This document shows, piece by piece, positions 46,451 to 58,336 of a stretch of DNA of 64,000 bases; positions within the stretch are counted from its first letter, which is position 1; each line of letters begins with the position of its first letter. The translations under genes were made by a program, and so were the position numbers. Under the pieces are notes generated by a model. The model had not been told where the DNA came from. It saw only the letters and a program-made list of their open reading frames with translations, and ran no database searches. Origin of the DNA: Hemibagrus wyckioides (taxonomy: Eukaryota; Chordata; Actinopteri; Siluriformes; Bagridae); the NCBI RefSeq assembly GCF_019097595.1, contig NC_080714.1, positions 23,296,759 to 23,360,758 on the forward strand, given 5' to 3'.

Positions 46451-47099
46451 ATAGCCTTTTAGGTATTACAGTAAGAATAAATAAATAATAACCTTACAGA
46501 AAATGTTTGCATGCTAGAAAAAAAGAAATGTATTATTTAATACACCACTTGTCAGGCAAAAAACAAACAACGAGTTTACAGAATAACGTTTTTTTAAGCA
46601 AAAGGCTGTCACAACAAATATCTACTTTACATTTTCTACTCATATAAAAATGTCATTTTCGATGGCATCTTAAACGTGTCTAAGACTCCGGCAAGTGAGA
46701 AAAAAAAAAAATCTCACAGCAGTATGTGAGGTGCGAAAAGCTGGAAAATGGACTGAATGGACTTGCGTTCATGTTTAGCTCTCACTAAAACAAGGTTCCT
46801 CTGCTGGTGAATGAGACTTATTCACCTGGAAACACAGACAATCACTGTGTGCACAAGCATTCTGATTAGGTCTATACAGAGGGGGACAAAAGCGACACTG
46901 CAGAGAGGAACATGCATTGAAGAGCACTTTGTCATATGATATTTTGATCGGTTCGGCAATCCCTAGATTCAAGGGGAGATAAAGGTTCAGTAGTAGTTTT
47001 TTATTCCATAAGAAAAAAATGGACACGTAGCAATACCTAGCAAAAGTGTATAACTCATTATATAATTATACATAATATTTGAACATGTGACCAGTGGCA

Positions 47100-47246
47100 G
47101 GTAATTGGTTGTAGAAAGTTAGTCCTTTTTTGTATAATAAAATAAATAAATAATAATAAATAATAAAAAAAAATAATAAATTTTATTTTATTATTAAAAA
47201 TGCATAAATTAAAATATATATATTATATTAATTAAATTAAAAAAAT

Positions 47247-47319
<73 letters not shown>

Positions 47320-47720
47320 GAGTGGCATTTTTGCATTTTTTAAATAAAAAAAAGTGACATTTAAATACTATTTTTTATATAGTATAACAATATTAAATTA
47401 AAGGATTTTTAATATAAAATTAAATACATTAATTAAAAATATATATTAATAAAACAATTACTTAAGTAATTTCAATAGTTTTATATATATAGTGGTATTT
47501 GTTAAATCTAAAATAAAAATGTGATTTAAATACTAATATTTTTGTTTGTTTTTGTTTTAATAATAACAATATTAAATTATATGGAATTAAAAATACATTA
47601 ATTAAATGTATATTAATTAAATAACTACTTAGGTAATTTTAATAGTTAATAATAATTTATTTAAATGTGACATTTAAATACTATTTCTTTTTTAATTTTT
47701 TTTTTTTTTTTTTTTTTTAA
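47100..47720. repeat. AT-rich low-complexity zone
   Basis: More than 80 percent A+T by eye, with AAATA, TTAAATA and TAATTAAA motifs and a T run at 47690-47718. Confidence 0.85.
47246..47319. repeat. (GATA)n microsatellite
   Basis: About 18 perfect GATA units within the AT-rich zone, of the Bkm satellite type. Confidence 0.95.
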
Positions 47721-48982
47721 TGCAACACATGCTGGCAGGTTGTGCGATAAATAAACCTACATTTATTTACACACATCATATATTTTAGAAACGACTTCCA
47801 GGATAACAATAAATGTTTGTCATATCATCCATCCCTAAATAAAACGTGTTGAGCCATACTGTTAAAGGAAAATCATCAACGACAGGGTTGTCTGTTTCAG
47901 CCTGACGTTAAGCAGAGTTATCTTCAGCTGTCATCACCCCCAAATGTGATCATGTTCCAATAACAGCACATCCCAAAACCTTTTACTCCTCAAACAACTT
48001 AGATCCGGTTGTAGGAACTTAGCCAGCAACATCATCCCTGAGGAATGACCTTCCCTATGCAATACATAACCCGTACTAAGAACAAAGGGTTAGAACAACA
48101 CTTTATGTTTATATTAAATCCACTTTCTGCCTACACGGGATGGTCGTGCCATACTCACAGACATCTGTTATTTGGGCATTAAAGTTTCTTCCACGTGGAT
48201 TACTGACCATCGTTTTAGTCCGACTCTTAATTCTGGCTGATCCTGGTCGCGCAGACGCAGACACAGGAGAACTTCACACCTCCTGTGCACACTGACTCAC
48301 TGTTGATGATCCCTGGACAAGCTGACTCGACTGACTGTAAAGCTGGTCATAAGCTTACCACCCTTTCACGATCCCTAGAAAACGCTTTAGTTAGACTTTC
48401 AGCACGATCTCTGCTGGACTGTGCCACACTTGAGACACCTCCAGTGATGTAGCAGCTGAAGTCATTTCAGGGATCAGGACCAACCAAAGAGTCACAGTCG
48501 GAGCATAACTATAAAGTCTCCCTTAGTATGTTCCTTTAGCTGCAATTAGTGAGATAAGTAAATCGACTCTTCAATAGGATCCTAACAGCAGAATATACTC
48601 ATCTGATTCATTCCAGTCATTTCAGTCATTTTCATATTGTCTACATTCATGACATTTTGACTTGCCATATATTTTGCATCATACTGCATACCTTTATATC
48701 TCTTTCTTACCATTACTGAAATTGCATGTTCTACATGGGTGTTTCTTTCTTCTCATACAATGCAAGTCAAACCTTTACCCTTAAATATTAGACAAATTAT
48801 TAACATTTATCTTGGTGATGCATCATCATCATGAAACCATCCTTTATTCAGCCCTGTTTGACAATTATTATTACTAAATATAATCATCCTATTTAATATT
48901 TTAAATCCATAGTAACAATTTACCCACTGTGCGTACCCTACACATACCTACCCTATGCTGTTATGATGCATGTTTAATACAT

Positions 48983-49686
48983 GTACACCGATCAGGCATA
49001 ACATTATGAGCAGTGACAGGTAAAGTGAATAACACTGATGATCTCGTCATCATGGCACCTGTTAGTGGGTCTGATATATTAGGCAGCAAGTGAACATTTT
49101 GTCCTCAAAGTTGATGTGTTAGAAGCAGGAAAAAATGGACAAGTGTAAGGATTTGACATTTGAGTTTGACAAGGGACAAATTGTGAAAAAAGTATCCAAA
49201 TCAAAAGTATCCTCTAAATCCTTTAAGTCCTGTAAGTCGTGAGGTGGGGCCTCCATGGGAAACCTTGGGTTCTGCCATCCATGTGGATGTCACTTTGACA
49301 CGTCCCACCTACTTAAGCATTGCTACAGACCCTGTACACCGTCATGGAAATGGTATTCCCTGCCTCTTTCAGCAGGATAATGCGCCGTGCCACAAAGCAA
49401 AAATGGTTCAGGAATGGTTTGATGATCACAACAATGAAATTCCCAAGATCTTAATCCAATCGAGTTGGGATGTGCTGGACAAACAAGTCCGATCCATGGA
49501 GGCCCCACCTCGCAACTTACAGGACTTAAAGCATCTGCTGCTAACATCTTGGTGCCACTTACCACAGCACACCTTCAGGGATCTAGTGGAGTCCATGCCT
49601 CGACAGGTCAGGGCTGTTTTGACAACAAAAGGCGGACCAACACAATATTAGTCAGGTAGTCAAAATGTTAATGTCTGATCGGTATA
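48983..49686 (+). mobile_element. Tc1 copy (TIR family B), internally deleted
   Basis: Left end tacaccgatcaggcataaca, right end atgtctgatcggtata. The plus strand keeps a short piece of the transposase N-terminus near 49134 and, after a large deletion, the C-terminal half (49260-49651). That half includes QQDNAPCHKA, the second catalytic Asp region, and ends KGGPTQY. The first catalytic Asp region is missing. It lies in the first intron of phf19, antisense to the gene. Confidence 0.82.
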
Positions 49687-50749
49687 TAACCCCCCCTCAG
49701 TTACAGAAGAACTGAGATATCTGTTCAGATGACTTCCCCATGTCGGAAAGCTTGACGCAGGCACTAATGACGCTTATATAAACACAAAGTATTTCACTGC
49801 ATCAACACATACACACATGTGGAGCATCCACTATACCAGTCGCTGTGAATGACCTGTTACTACAGAAGCGGTAACGTCATTAGAACGAGCACGTCAATGC
49901 AAACCTGTCACTTGAAGTCGAGACTTCGACAGCGCAGTACTGCCGATACGAAAAGCCTGTAGCCTGAAGTTAAGAAAGTGAGTTGGAGTTTAAAGGGTTA
50001 AAAGTGAGAGTACTGCCGTTCCGTTGACAACGGCGATAGATTTTCACCAGCTACTCCTTTCTACAACAATCAGCTTGAGCAGCATGCACAAGAATCATGA
50101 TTTCCATCTGAAGTGATTGATTCTGAGACCTCCTGTTAAACCGGCAACATCTCCCGTCTATTTCCTTTCCAGAGCCGAGCAGGAAAAGGAAGACGAAACA
50201 GCGTGGTAAAGAGAACGCCCCTAACGCACACACACATGCAGCAAACCACATTTTTGCCCTGTTCCATACACTTTGCACATAAGAAGAAAGAAAAAAAAAA
50301 ACAGACAGAAAGTACCACGCTGTGTTTCAGGGACAGTTTGATGACTCAAACACAACCAGCAGTGAGTGAGACAGAGAGCAGCATGGTTTCAATAAGGAAG
50401 TCAGCTACAGACCTGCTGAATTGGGGCCCTTCTTTTTTTTTTTGTCACAGCGACATGGAAAGCCAAGGGTCGTCTAACACGGCCCTAGCAAAACGGATCA
50501 AACCTTAAAAAAAAACAAAAAACCAAAACGTTTAACGTATGAAAGAACGAAACCTTGGATGCAGTTCACCGACTCTCAGCTTGACGTGATGTTGCTCCTT
50601 CACCTGGGTTTATGTCCATTATTTTCAATGGGAAGAAAAGGTAAAGACTTTCCCCCCTGAATCTCTCGAATTTATTAGCTTTTCTTATTTAAAATAAATA
50701 AATAAATCATCGTGTACGTCAAGATATATACGTTTCTGACTTAGTATCC

Positions 50750-50940
50750 AGATCGAGGGCGGTGTTGATCTATCCAGGAGTGATGCTGGATATCATCCTG
50801 GATGCACACACACTCATACACCTTCATAGAGAAGGTCTACTGATCTACTGGCATGTTTTTAGGACGGAAGAATCCGGGAAAAGTGACCGGACATGAGGCA
50901 AGGGACTCTGGAGATGTAAGGTGGCACACTGGCACTCGTT
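50750..50940 (+). repeat. Degenerate dispersed fish repeat
   Basis: The order of words (gtgatgctggatatcatcct, cacacactcatacaccttca, catgtttttaggacggaaga) resembles the widespread repeat seen at 40620 and 37590 but is heavily diverged. Confidence 0.35.
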
Positions 50941-51697
50941 CAACATCCAACAAACATCTCACATAAAATAACTGGGTGTGGTTTTTAACCGCTTCAAGTC
51001 CTGGAGGCTTACTCGTCCTTGGGCTGGAGAAAATTTCATTGAGTTTGCTTAATAAATAAATAAATAAACAGGAAAATCCATAGTGCTGTTGTACAGTAAG
51101 GGGATCAAGGGGTTAATGTTGTTATGGAAAAGAGTGCACTGGGGATGGCACTGGGTCTATAGAGACATACCCGTTATAAAGCAGTTATAACGTAGGGTAA
51201 TTAGCAGAATGCAGTTCTTTTATGCTTGTTTATCACTCACTGCACCCCCATGGATGTAGGTTATTATTATAATTTTTTTTTATTCACGTGACAAATTAGC
51301 AAAAGTTAAATAGAAACTGCTAATTAAATGAAATAACATAAAATAGTCAAGGCGCTAGCACTGAAGCTAATAATATTTCCCTCCCTGGCTCAGAGATTCA
51401 AAATGAACTAACTTTAGCTCGCATGACAAAACTTTTCTCTTCCACTTTAAAACAATGCAGCTCGGACCCCAAACCCCCCCCCCCTTTATTTGAAAGTAAA
51501 ATTCTAAAAAAAATAATAATAATAATAAAAAAAATGATGTTAGTGTAAAAAGAAGAAAAGAAAAGGGAGGGGACGCTACACTGTAACGCTATATCTGCAT
51601 CCAGGCTTTCCAGTAGCGTTCACTTTGAACGGAGTTACAGTTAGCTTCGCCTAGCTGATGGCATGCGAGAGAAAAAAATCCGTTTTCTTTCATTTAC

Positions 51698-51880
51698 CGT
51701 CTTGATTCCTCTCCTCTCCCGGGAAAGGGGGGATAAAAGGTTCCCTCGCCCAAAAAAATGTCGGCGCTCCAGCCACGGTGCGATATTTCCATTCGCTAGG
51801 ATGAAAGTTTCTCTCAGCCTCAGCCGGACGCGCAAACAGACTCAGTGCGAGTCGCCATTTTTTCACCTTTTCCCGCGAAG
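51698..51880 (-). other. phf19: phf19 exon 1, non-coding (inferred)
   Basis: A donor ACG|GTAAATG lies at 51697/51698 on the minus strand, at the downstream edge of a CpG-rich stretch. This fits a 5' UTR exon spliced to exon 2 at 45051. The 5' end is uncertain. I place it near 51.87 kb from a YY1-type AAAATGGCG at 51853-51861, an element usually found just inside the transcript. An ATG at 51858 opens a 12-codon upstream frame that ends at 51820. Confidence 0.5.
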
Positions 51881-51950
51881 CGTTTACGTTTTGCTTATGT
51901 AATTAACATCGCCCCCTCCGTCATCTTGCACGCCGGAAGTGCCGTCTCTC

Positions 51951-52081
51951 GCAGGTCGCGTCCCAAACCGCGCACAAGGCCACTAGGTAGTACACAAGAG
52001 GAGTAGTACGCCACGGCTAACCAGCACAGCGCTACAGGTGGGTGCACTAGTCGGTGACGCGGGTTTGGGACGCGGCCTTGC
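51951..52081. mobile_element. Short inverted-repeat element upstream of the phf19 promoter
   Basis: CGCGTCCCAAAC at 51957-51968 and GTTTGGGACGCG at 52063-52074 are perfect 12-base inverted arms. They lie within longer imperfect arms (gcaggtcgcg... against ...gcggccttgc). A small MITE-like insertion is the simplest reading. Confidence 0.55.
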
Positions 52082-52266
52082 AGCGATAGCGACTGCGCGG
52101 CGGTAACGAAACGAGGTTTTTACATAAGTAAGGGCGCTCCCGTTCGTTCATTCATTAGTTGTGACAAGATAAACCTTGGTTTGATGTTGTTATATGAGTT
52201 TAGAAGTCAGATACATTTTAGTTCAGTTGTTATTACGCATCTACTGTACCGAACTACTGAGTCTCC

Positions 52267-52275
<9 letters not shown>

Positions 52276-52297
<22 letters not shown>

Positions 52298-52298
52298 G
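52276..52298. repeat. (ATC)n microsatellite
   Basis: Short ATC trinucleotide run. Confidence 0.9.
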
Positions 52299-52439
52299 TT
52301 GGCTTGAAAAAGCCAACATTCTGTTTTATTATTATTAGTAATAGTAGAAGTAAAACATGACATTTAACATCAACAGCAAGAAGAAGAAGAAGAATTACAG
52401 TTAGGATAGTGATGATGTTGATTAAATATACATTAATTA

Positions 52440-55400
52440 TACTTAACAGCAATATTGATTGATGGACTGACTGATTGTCTGACTGACTGAATGAATGAAT
52501 GAATGAATGATTGGTTCGTTGATTGATGGACTGACTGACTGATTATCTGACTGACTGACTGATTATCTGACTGACTGACTGATTATCTGACTGACTGACT
52601 GATTATCTGACTGTCTGACTGATTATCTGACTGACTGACTGATTATCTGACTGACTGGCTGACTGATTATCTGACTGACTGACTGATTATCTGACTGACT
52701 GACTGATTATCTGACTGTCTGACTGATTATCTGACTGACTGACTGATTATCTGACTGACTGACTGATTATCTGACTGACTGGCTGACTGATTATCTGACT
52801 GACTGACTGACTGATTATCTGACTGACTGACTGATTATCTGACTGACTGACTGACTGATTATCTGACTGACTGACTGATTATCTGACTGACTGACTGATT
52901 ATCTGACTGTCTGACTGATTATCTGACTGACTGACTGATTATCTGACTGACTGGCTGACTGATTATCTGACTGACTGACTGACTGATTATCTGACTGACT
53001 GACTGATTATCTGACTGACTGACTGACTGATTATCTGACTGACTGACTGATTATCTGACTGACTGACTGACTGACTGATTATCTGACTGACTGACTGATT
53101 ATCTGACTGACTGACTGATTATCTGACTGACTGACTGATTATCTGACTGACTGGCTGACTGATTATCTGACTGACTGACTGATTATCTGACTGACTGACT
53201 GATTATCTGACTGTCTGACTGATTATCTGACTGACTGACTGATTATCTGACTGACTGGCTGACTGATTATCTGACTGACTGACTGACTGATTATCTGACT
53301 GACTGACTGATTATCTGACTGACTGACTGACTGATTATCTGACTGACTGACTGATTATCTGACTGACTGACTGACTGACTGATTATCTGACTGACTGACT
53401 GATTATCTGACTGACTGACTGATTATCTGACTGACTGACTGATTATCTGACTGACTGACTGACTGACTGATTATCTGACTGACTGACTGATTATCTGACT
53501 GTCTGACTGATTATCTGACTGTCTGACTGATTATCTGACTGACTGACTGACTGACTGACTGATTATCTGACTGACTGACTGATTATCTGACTGTCTGACT
53601 GATTATCTGACTGTCTGACTGATTATCTGACTGACTGACTGACTGACTGACTGATTATCTGACTGTCTGACTGATTATCTGACTGTCTGACTGATTATCT
53701 GACTGACTGACTGACTGATTATCTGACTGACTGACTGATTATCTGACTGTCTGACTGATTATCTGACTGACTGACTGACTGACTGATTATCTGACTGACT
53801 GACTGATTATCTGACTGACTGACTGATTATCTGACTGTCTGACTGATTATCTGACTGTCTGACTGATTATCTGACTGTCTGACTGACTGACTGATTATCT
53901 GACTGACTGACTGATTATCTGACTGTCTGACTGATTATCTGACTGTCTGACTGATTATCTGACTGTCTGACTGACTGACTGATTATCTGACTGTCTGACT
54001 GATTATCTGACTGTCTGACTGATTATCTGACTGTCTGACTGACTGACTGATTATCTGACTGACTGACTGATTATCTGACTGTCTGACTGACTGACTGACT
54101 GATTATCTGACTGACTGACTGATTATCTGACTGACTGACTGATTATCTGACTGTCTGACTGACTGACTGATTATCTGACTGACTGACTGATTATCTGACT
54201 GACTGACTGACTGACTGATTGATTATCTGACTGACTGACTGACTGACTGATTATCTGACTGTCTGACTGACTGATTATCTGACTGTCTGACTGACTGATT
54301 ATCTGACTGACTGATTATCTGACTGACTGATTATCTGACTGTCTGACTGACTGATTATCTGACTGACTGATTATCTGACTGTCTGACTGACTGATTATCT
54401 GACTGACTGATTATCTGACTGACTGATTATCTGACTGACTGACTGATTATCTGACTGTCTGACTGACTGATTATCTGACTGTCTGACTGACTGACTGATT
54501 ATCTGACTGACTGACTGATTATCTGACTGTCTGACTGACTGACTGATTATCTGACTGACTGACTGACTGATTATCTGACTGACTGACTGATTATCTGACT
54601 GACTGACTGACTGACTGATTATCTGACTGACTGACTGACTGACTGACTGACTGACTGATTATCTGACTGTCTGACTGACTGATTATCTGACTGACTGATT
54701 ATCTGACTGACTGATTATCTGACTGACTGATTATCTGACTGTCTGACTGACTGATTATCTGACTGACTGATTATCTGACTGTCTGACTGACTGATTATCT
54801 GACTGACTGATTATCTGACTGACTGATTATCTGACTGACTGATTATCTGACTGACTGATTATCTGACTGTCTGACTGACTGATTATCTGACTGACTGATT
54901 ATCTGACTGACTGATTATCTGACTGACTGACTGATTATCTGACTGTCTGACTGACTGATTATCTGACTGTCTGACTGACTGACTGATTATCTGACTGACT
55001 GACTGATTATCTGACTGTCTGACTGACTGACTGATTATCTGACTGACTGACTGACTGATTATCTGACTGACTGACTGATTATCTGACTGACTGACTGACT
55101 GACTGATTATCTGACTGACTGACTGATTATCTGACTGTCTGACTGACTGACTGATTATCTGACTGACTGACTGATTATCTGACTGTCTGACTGACTGACT
55201 GATTATCTGACTGTCTGACTGACTGACTGACTGACTGACTGACTGACTGATTATCTGACTGACTGACTGACTGATTATCTGACTGACTGACTGACTGACT
55301 GATTATCTGACTGACTGACTGATTATCTGACTGTCTGACTGACTGACTGACTGACTGATTATCTGACTGACTGACTGATTATCTGACTGACTGACTGACT

Positions 55401-56130
55401 GATTATCTGACTGACTGACTGACTGACTGACTGATTATCTGACTGTCTGACTGACTGACTGATTATCTGACTGACTGACTGACTGACTGATTGATTATCT
55501 GACTGACTGACTGACTGATTGATTATCTGACTGACTGACTGACTGACTGACTGATTATCTGACTGACTGACTGATTATCTGACTGTCTGACTGACTGACT
55601 GATTATCTGACTGACTGACTGATTATCTGACTGACTGACTGACTGACTGACTGATTGATTATCTGACTGACTGATTATCTGACTGACTGACTGATTATCT
55701 GACTGACTGACTGACTGACTGATTATCTGACTGTCTGACTGACTGACTGATTATCTGACTGACTGATTATCTGACTGTCTGACTGTCTGACTGACTGACT
55801 GATTATCTGACTGACTGATTATCTGACTGACTGACTGTCTGACTGACTGACTGATTATCTGACTGACTGATTATCTGACTGACTGACTGTCTGACTGACT
55901 GACTGATTATCTGACTGACTGATTATCTGACTGACTGACTGTCTGACTGACTGACTGATTATCTGACTGACTGATTATCTGACTGTCTGACTGACTGACT
56001 GATTATCTGACTGACTGACTGACTGACTGACTGACTGTCTGACTGACTGACTGAATGATTGTCTGACTGACTGACTGAATGATTGGTTCATTGACTGACT
56101 GACTGACTGACTGACTGATTGGTTGATTGG
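52440..56130. repeat. 3.7-kb CTGA array with TTATCT interruptions
   Basis: CTGA repeats are broken about every 20-28 bases by ATTAT, giving a main unit of gattatctgactgactgact. Units vary by the number of CTGA repeats, by GTCTG for GACTG, and by rare GGCTG. Longer blocks of units repeat in the left half (for example the pattern with ctggctgactg), while the right half is more irregular. Each interruption contains TTATCT, which is AGATAA on the other strand. It lies between the traf1 3' end and the phf19 promoter. Confidence 0.96.
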
Positions 56131-56960
56131 ATTGAATTATTGCTTGCTTGCTTGATTGATTAGTTTAAATAATTGCTATTGTTGTTAATTATTATTATTA
56201 ATATTTACTGTAAAAAGATCATTATTATTATCTGCTTCATCCTGGGCACAAGACAAGAATACACTTTAAATGGGAAACTGTAACTGTCTGCACTATTAAT
56301 CATCAACAATTGCTGTATATATTGTGACAGCAAATACATTTCCCTGAAAACCTTTTTTTGCAAACAAACCAACCAAACCCCGAAAAATGTATCCGTTACC
56401 CTTTAAAATTCCACAGAGCTGTGAATAGTCCCACATTCCCACACCTCATCTCCAATCTAATAATAGAGTTATATCAGTGTAATAATTTTAAGTAGTTTTC
56501 ATAACGTTGGATGGGATCTAGTGTTTCTTGACTGGCTGACTACATGAACGTTAACTCTGTTGTTATCACTGGCTTACTTCTGTAAATGGCTGGTACAACC
56601 ACTGATGTGTAACTTGTGTAGAGGCTGCAAATACAATTTCCTGAATTCCTTCGGCTTTAAAGCCAGCATAGGCGGCAGTCTGTGAAAACACTTTACGCAG
56701 TCAAATTCTGATATTTTATTTTATTTCTTTACTTCACATTGCTCTGAAAACTATTTCAGTTTTCCTGAACTGAAATGATGGATTATTCAAAAGTGAAAAA
56801 CGGAGAAAACTGTATTTCAAGGTTTTCTTCCAATTCTACTGAAAGACACAATGCCTAGCTCTACATTAATAACTTAATCTACTCGTGGTGTGTGTTTGTT
56901 GGCTCCATTACTAGATGCGATCTTGGAAGGATGACACCAAGGCAAGGTTAAAAAGCATTT
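56131..56960. other. Intergenic sequence between the CTGA array and traf1
   Basis: No exon or named repeat. Short ATT runs at 56180-56235. Confidence 0.5.
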
Positions 56961-56968
56961 CTACATAA

Positions 56969-56974
56969 TTTATT
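56969..56974 (-). terminator. traf1 poly(A) signal candidate
   Basis: AATAAA on the minus strand, about 1.14 kb downstream of the traf1 stop. It is the nearest canonical hexamer I could find on that strand. The intervening sequence holds a transposon remnant, so the true end may be closer to the stop through a variant signal. Confidence 0.35.
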
Positions 56975-57140
56975 GGCATTAAATAAATTATTTGTCCACG
57001 AACAGCTCCCTGTCAGCTCTACAGAGGTTCATGAGAAATTTAGATAGATATTCTATAAAATATATATATATAAAAAAATAGAATTCATCAAAATGGTATG
57101 TAAATCATTACACTTATAAAAAACCTTACAATTCCAGTAC

Positions 57141-57930
57141 ACACAGTGGGTATAGAAAAGAATCCTCTTCCAAATAATCACATTTTGTTTCTTAACAGTC
57201 TGAAACTAAGAAAAGATGCAATTTTTGTTTTATCCAGCTGTATTTATATCAGTGCAACTTATAACATCCAAATGAAAGATATAACAGCAACAGGTCAGAA
57301 AAAATAAAAAACAGAATCACTGAGCTGGATAAAGGAGAACCCCGCCTCCTAAAAATGACTGGTGTAGCTAATCATCGTCTCAGTGGTACACCAAGCCATT
57401 TGACTTCTATTTGTGATCGCTTGTGGTCATTTTGATCAGCTCAGCATACAAATAGCTATTCTTGGAGCATGGTAGTGCATCTGAAGCAAACAATCAACCA
57501 TGGATGGCAAGGCACTGTCAAAAGATCTCCAGTGAAATGTATTATTAAGAAGTGGAAGGTGGTTGGTACAACTAAGACACTAAGACAGGGGATTTGCTAG
57601 CTTAATGGTTAAGGATTACTGATCGGAAGGTTGTGATTTGGAATCCCAGGTCCACCAAACTGCCACTGCTGGGCCCTTGAGCAAGGCCCTTAACCCTCAA
57701 TTGGTCAGTTGTATAAAAGTAAGGCGCCCTAGATAAAGCCATCTGGCTAAATGCCAGAAATGTAATGTAATTGCAAGGACGGCCCACAGGATGGAAAAGC
57801 GAGGAGGAAACTGATCAGAGAGGCTACCAAGAGGCCTACAGCAGCTGCAGGAATTTATGAGTGGTCATTGTGTGCATGTGACAAAAATATCACAAAATTC
57901 TCCACAAATGTGGTATACCCTTTGTGTGTA
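57141..57930 (+). mobile_element. Tc1-like remnant (third family) split by a SINE
   Basis: Begins near cacagtgggtatagaaaaga, which has the form of a Tc1 terminal repeat. The sequence catggatggcaaggcactgt, tattaagaagtggaaggtgg and ggaggaaactgatcagagag follows the DNA-binding N-terminus of a Tc1-like transposase (protein motifs MDGKALSK, IIKKWKVVGTTK, RRKLIREATKRPTA), with gaps. The central block 57590-57775 is an unrelated SINE. The rest of the transposase and the right terminal repeat are not seen. Confidence 0.7.
57590..57775 (+). mobile_element. tRNA-derived SINE inside the Tc1 remnant
   Basis: tagcttaatggttaaggatt (A-box region) is followed by a degenerate B-box at ttgtgatttggaatccc, then gggcccttgagcaaggccct and a 3' end near aatgccagaaatgtaatg. 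Same family as 13105-13285 and 7750-7836, here in plus orientation. Confidence 0.78.
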
Positions 57931-58117
57931 TTTTGAAGTACTTTTTATGCAGAAGTGAGTGATGTGACAACATGATATGGATAAGCATATACTGTATATA
58001 TATATATATATTTTTTTGCTCACATTCTATCATGGAAATGTCTTTTATCACACATGACTGCTATAAAGCATATTTCGTCATCCCAATGCAGATTTTCCGC
58101 AGTCCCTCCTTCATCAT
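57931..58117 (-). other. traf1: traf1 3' UTR, proximal part
   Basis: Non-coding sequence between the stop codon and the Tc1 remnant. Contains a TA/T tract at 57995-58017. Confidence 0.5.
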
Positions 58118-58336
58118 TCAGGATGAACAGTCCACCACACACTTGATAAAAAGCGCGTCGTCTTTGCAGTATGCATGTTTCAGGGAGCGCAGCTTGGCCA
58201 GAGGGAAGAAGAGAGGGCAGCCGCTGGCCACGTTCATTTCCGACACGGGCCGCTGGAACGATATGGATGAGAGGTCGGGACGGAATGTGTCGATTACATG
58301 CTCTCTTTGGTTCTGGTCAATGAGGAAGAAAGTCAC
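58118..58336 (-). CDS. traf1: traf1 last exon: end of MATH domain
   Basis: 219 bases including TGA. Reads [20 protein letters not shown] through [20 protein letters not shown] to CVVDCSS. It contains the conserved DQN and SGCPLF motifs of TRAF-C domains. Acceptor TTTCCAG. Confidence 0.95.
   Translation of the reverse strand: MTFFLIDQNQREHVIDTFRPDLSSISFQRPVSEMNVASGCPLFFPLAKLRSLKHAYCKDDALFIKCVVDCSS

Larger units (their letters stand above)
45060..51690 (-). other. phf19 first intron
   Basis: 6.6 kb between non-coding exon 1 and exon 2. Contains a Tc1 terminal remnant (46364), an AT-rich zone with a GATA array (47100-47720), a family B Tc1 copy (48983-49686) and a degenerate repeat near 50750. 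The 47750-48980 stretch is non-coding and unassigned. Confidence 0.6.
51640..52140 (-). promoter_or_regulatory. phf19 CpG-rich promoter
   Basis: The densest CG-dinucleotide cluster in the window. It holds an ETS/GABP-type CCGGAAGTG at 51933-51941 and a YY1-type motif at 51853-51861. No TATA box is evident, as is usual for a housekeeping-type vertebrate promoter. It lies 6.6 kb upstream of the start codon, at the end of a large first intron. Confidence 0.6.

Noticed and set aside
52440..56130. Possible CRISPR-like direct repeats
   Set aside because: The 20-28 base periodicity is from CTGA slippage; spacers are not unique and the genome is eukaryotic.
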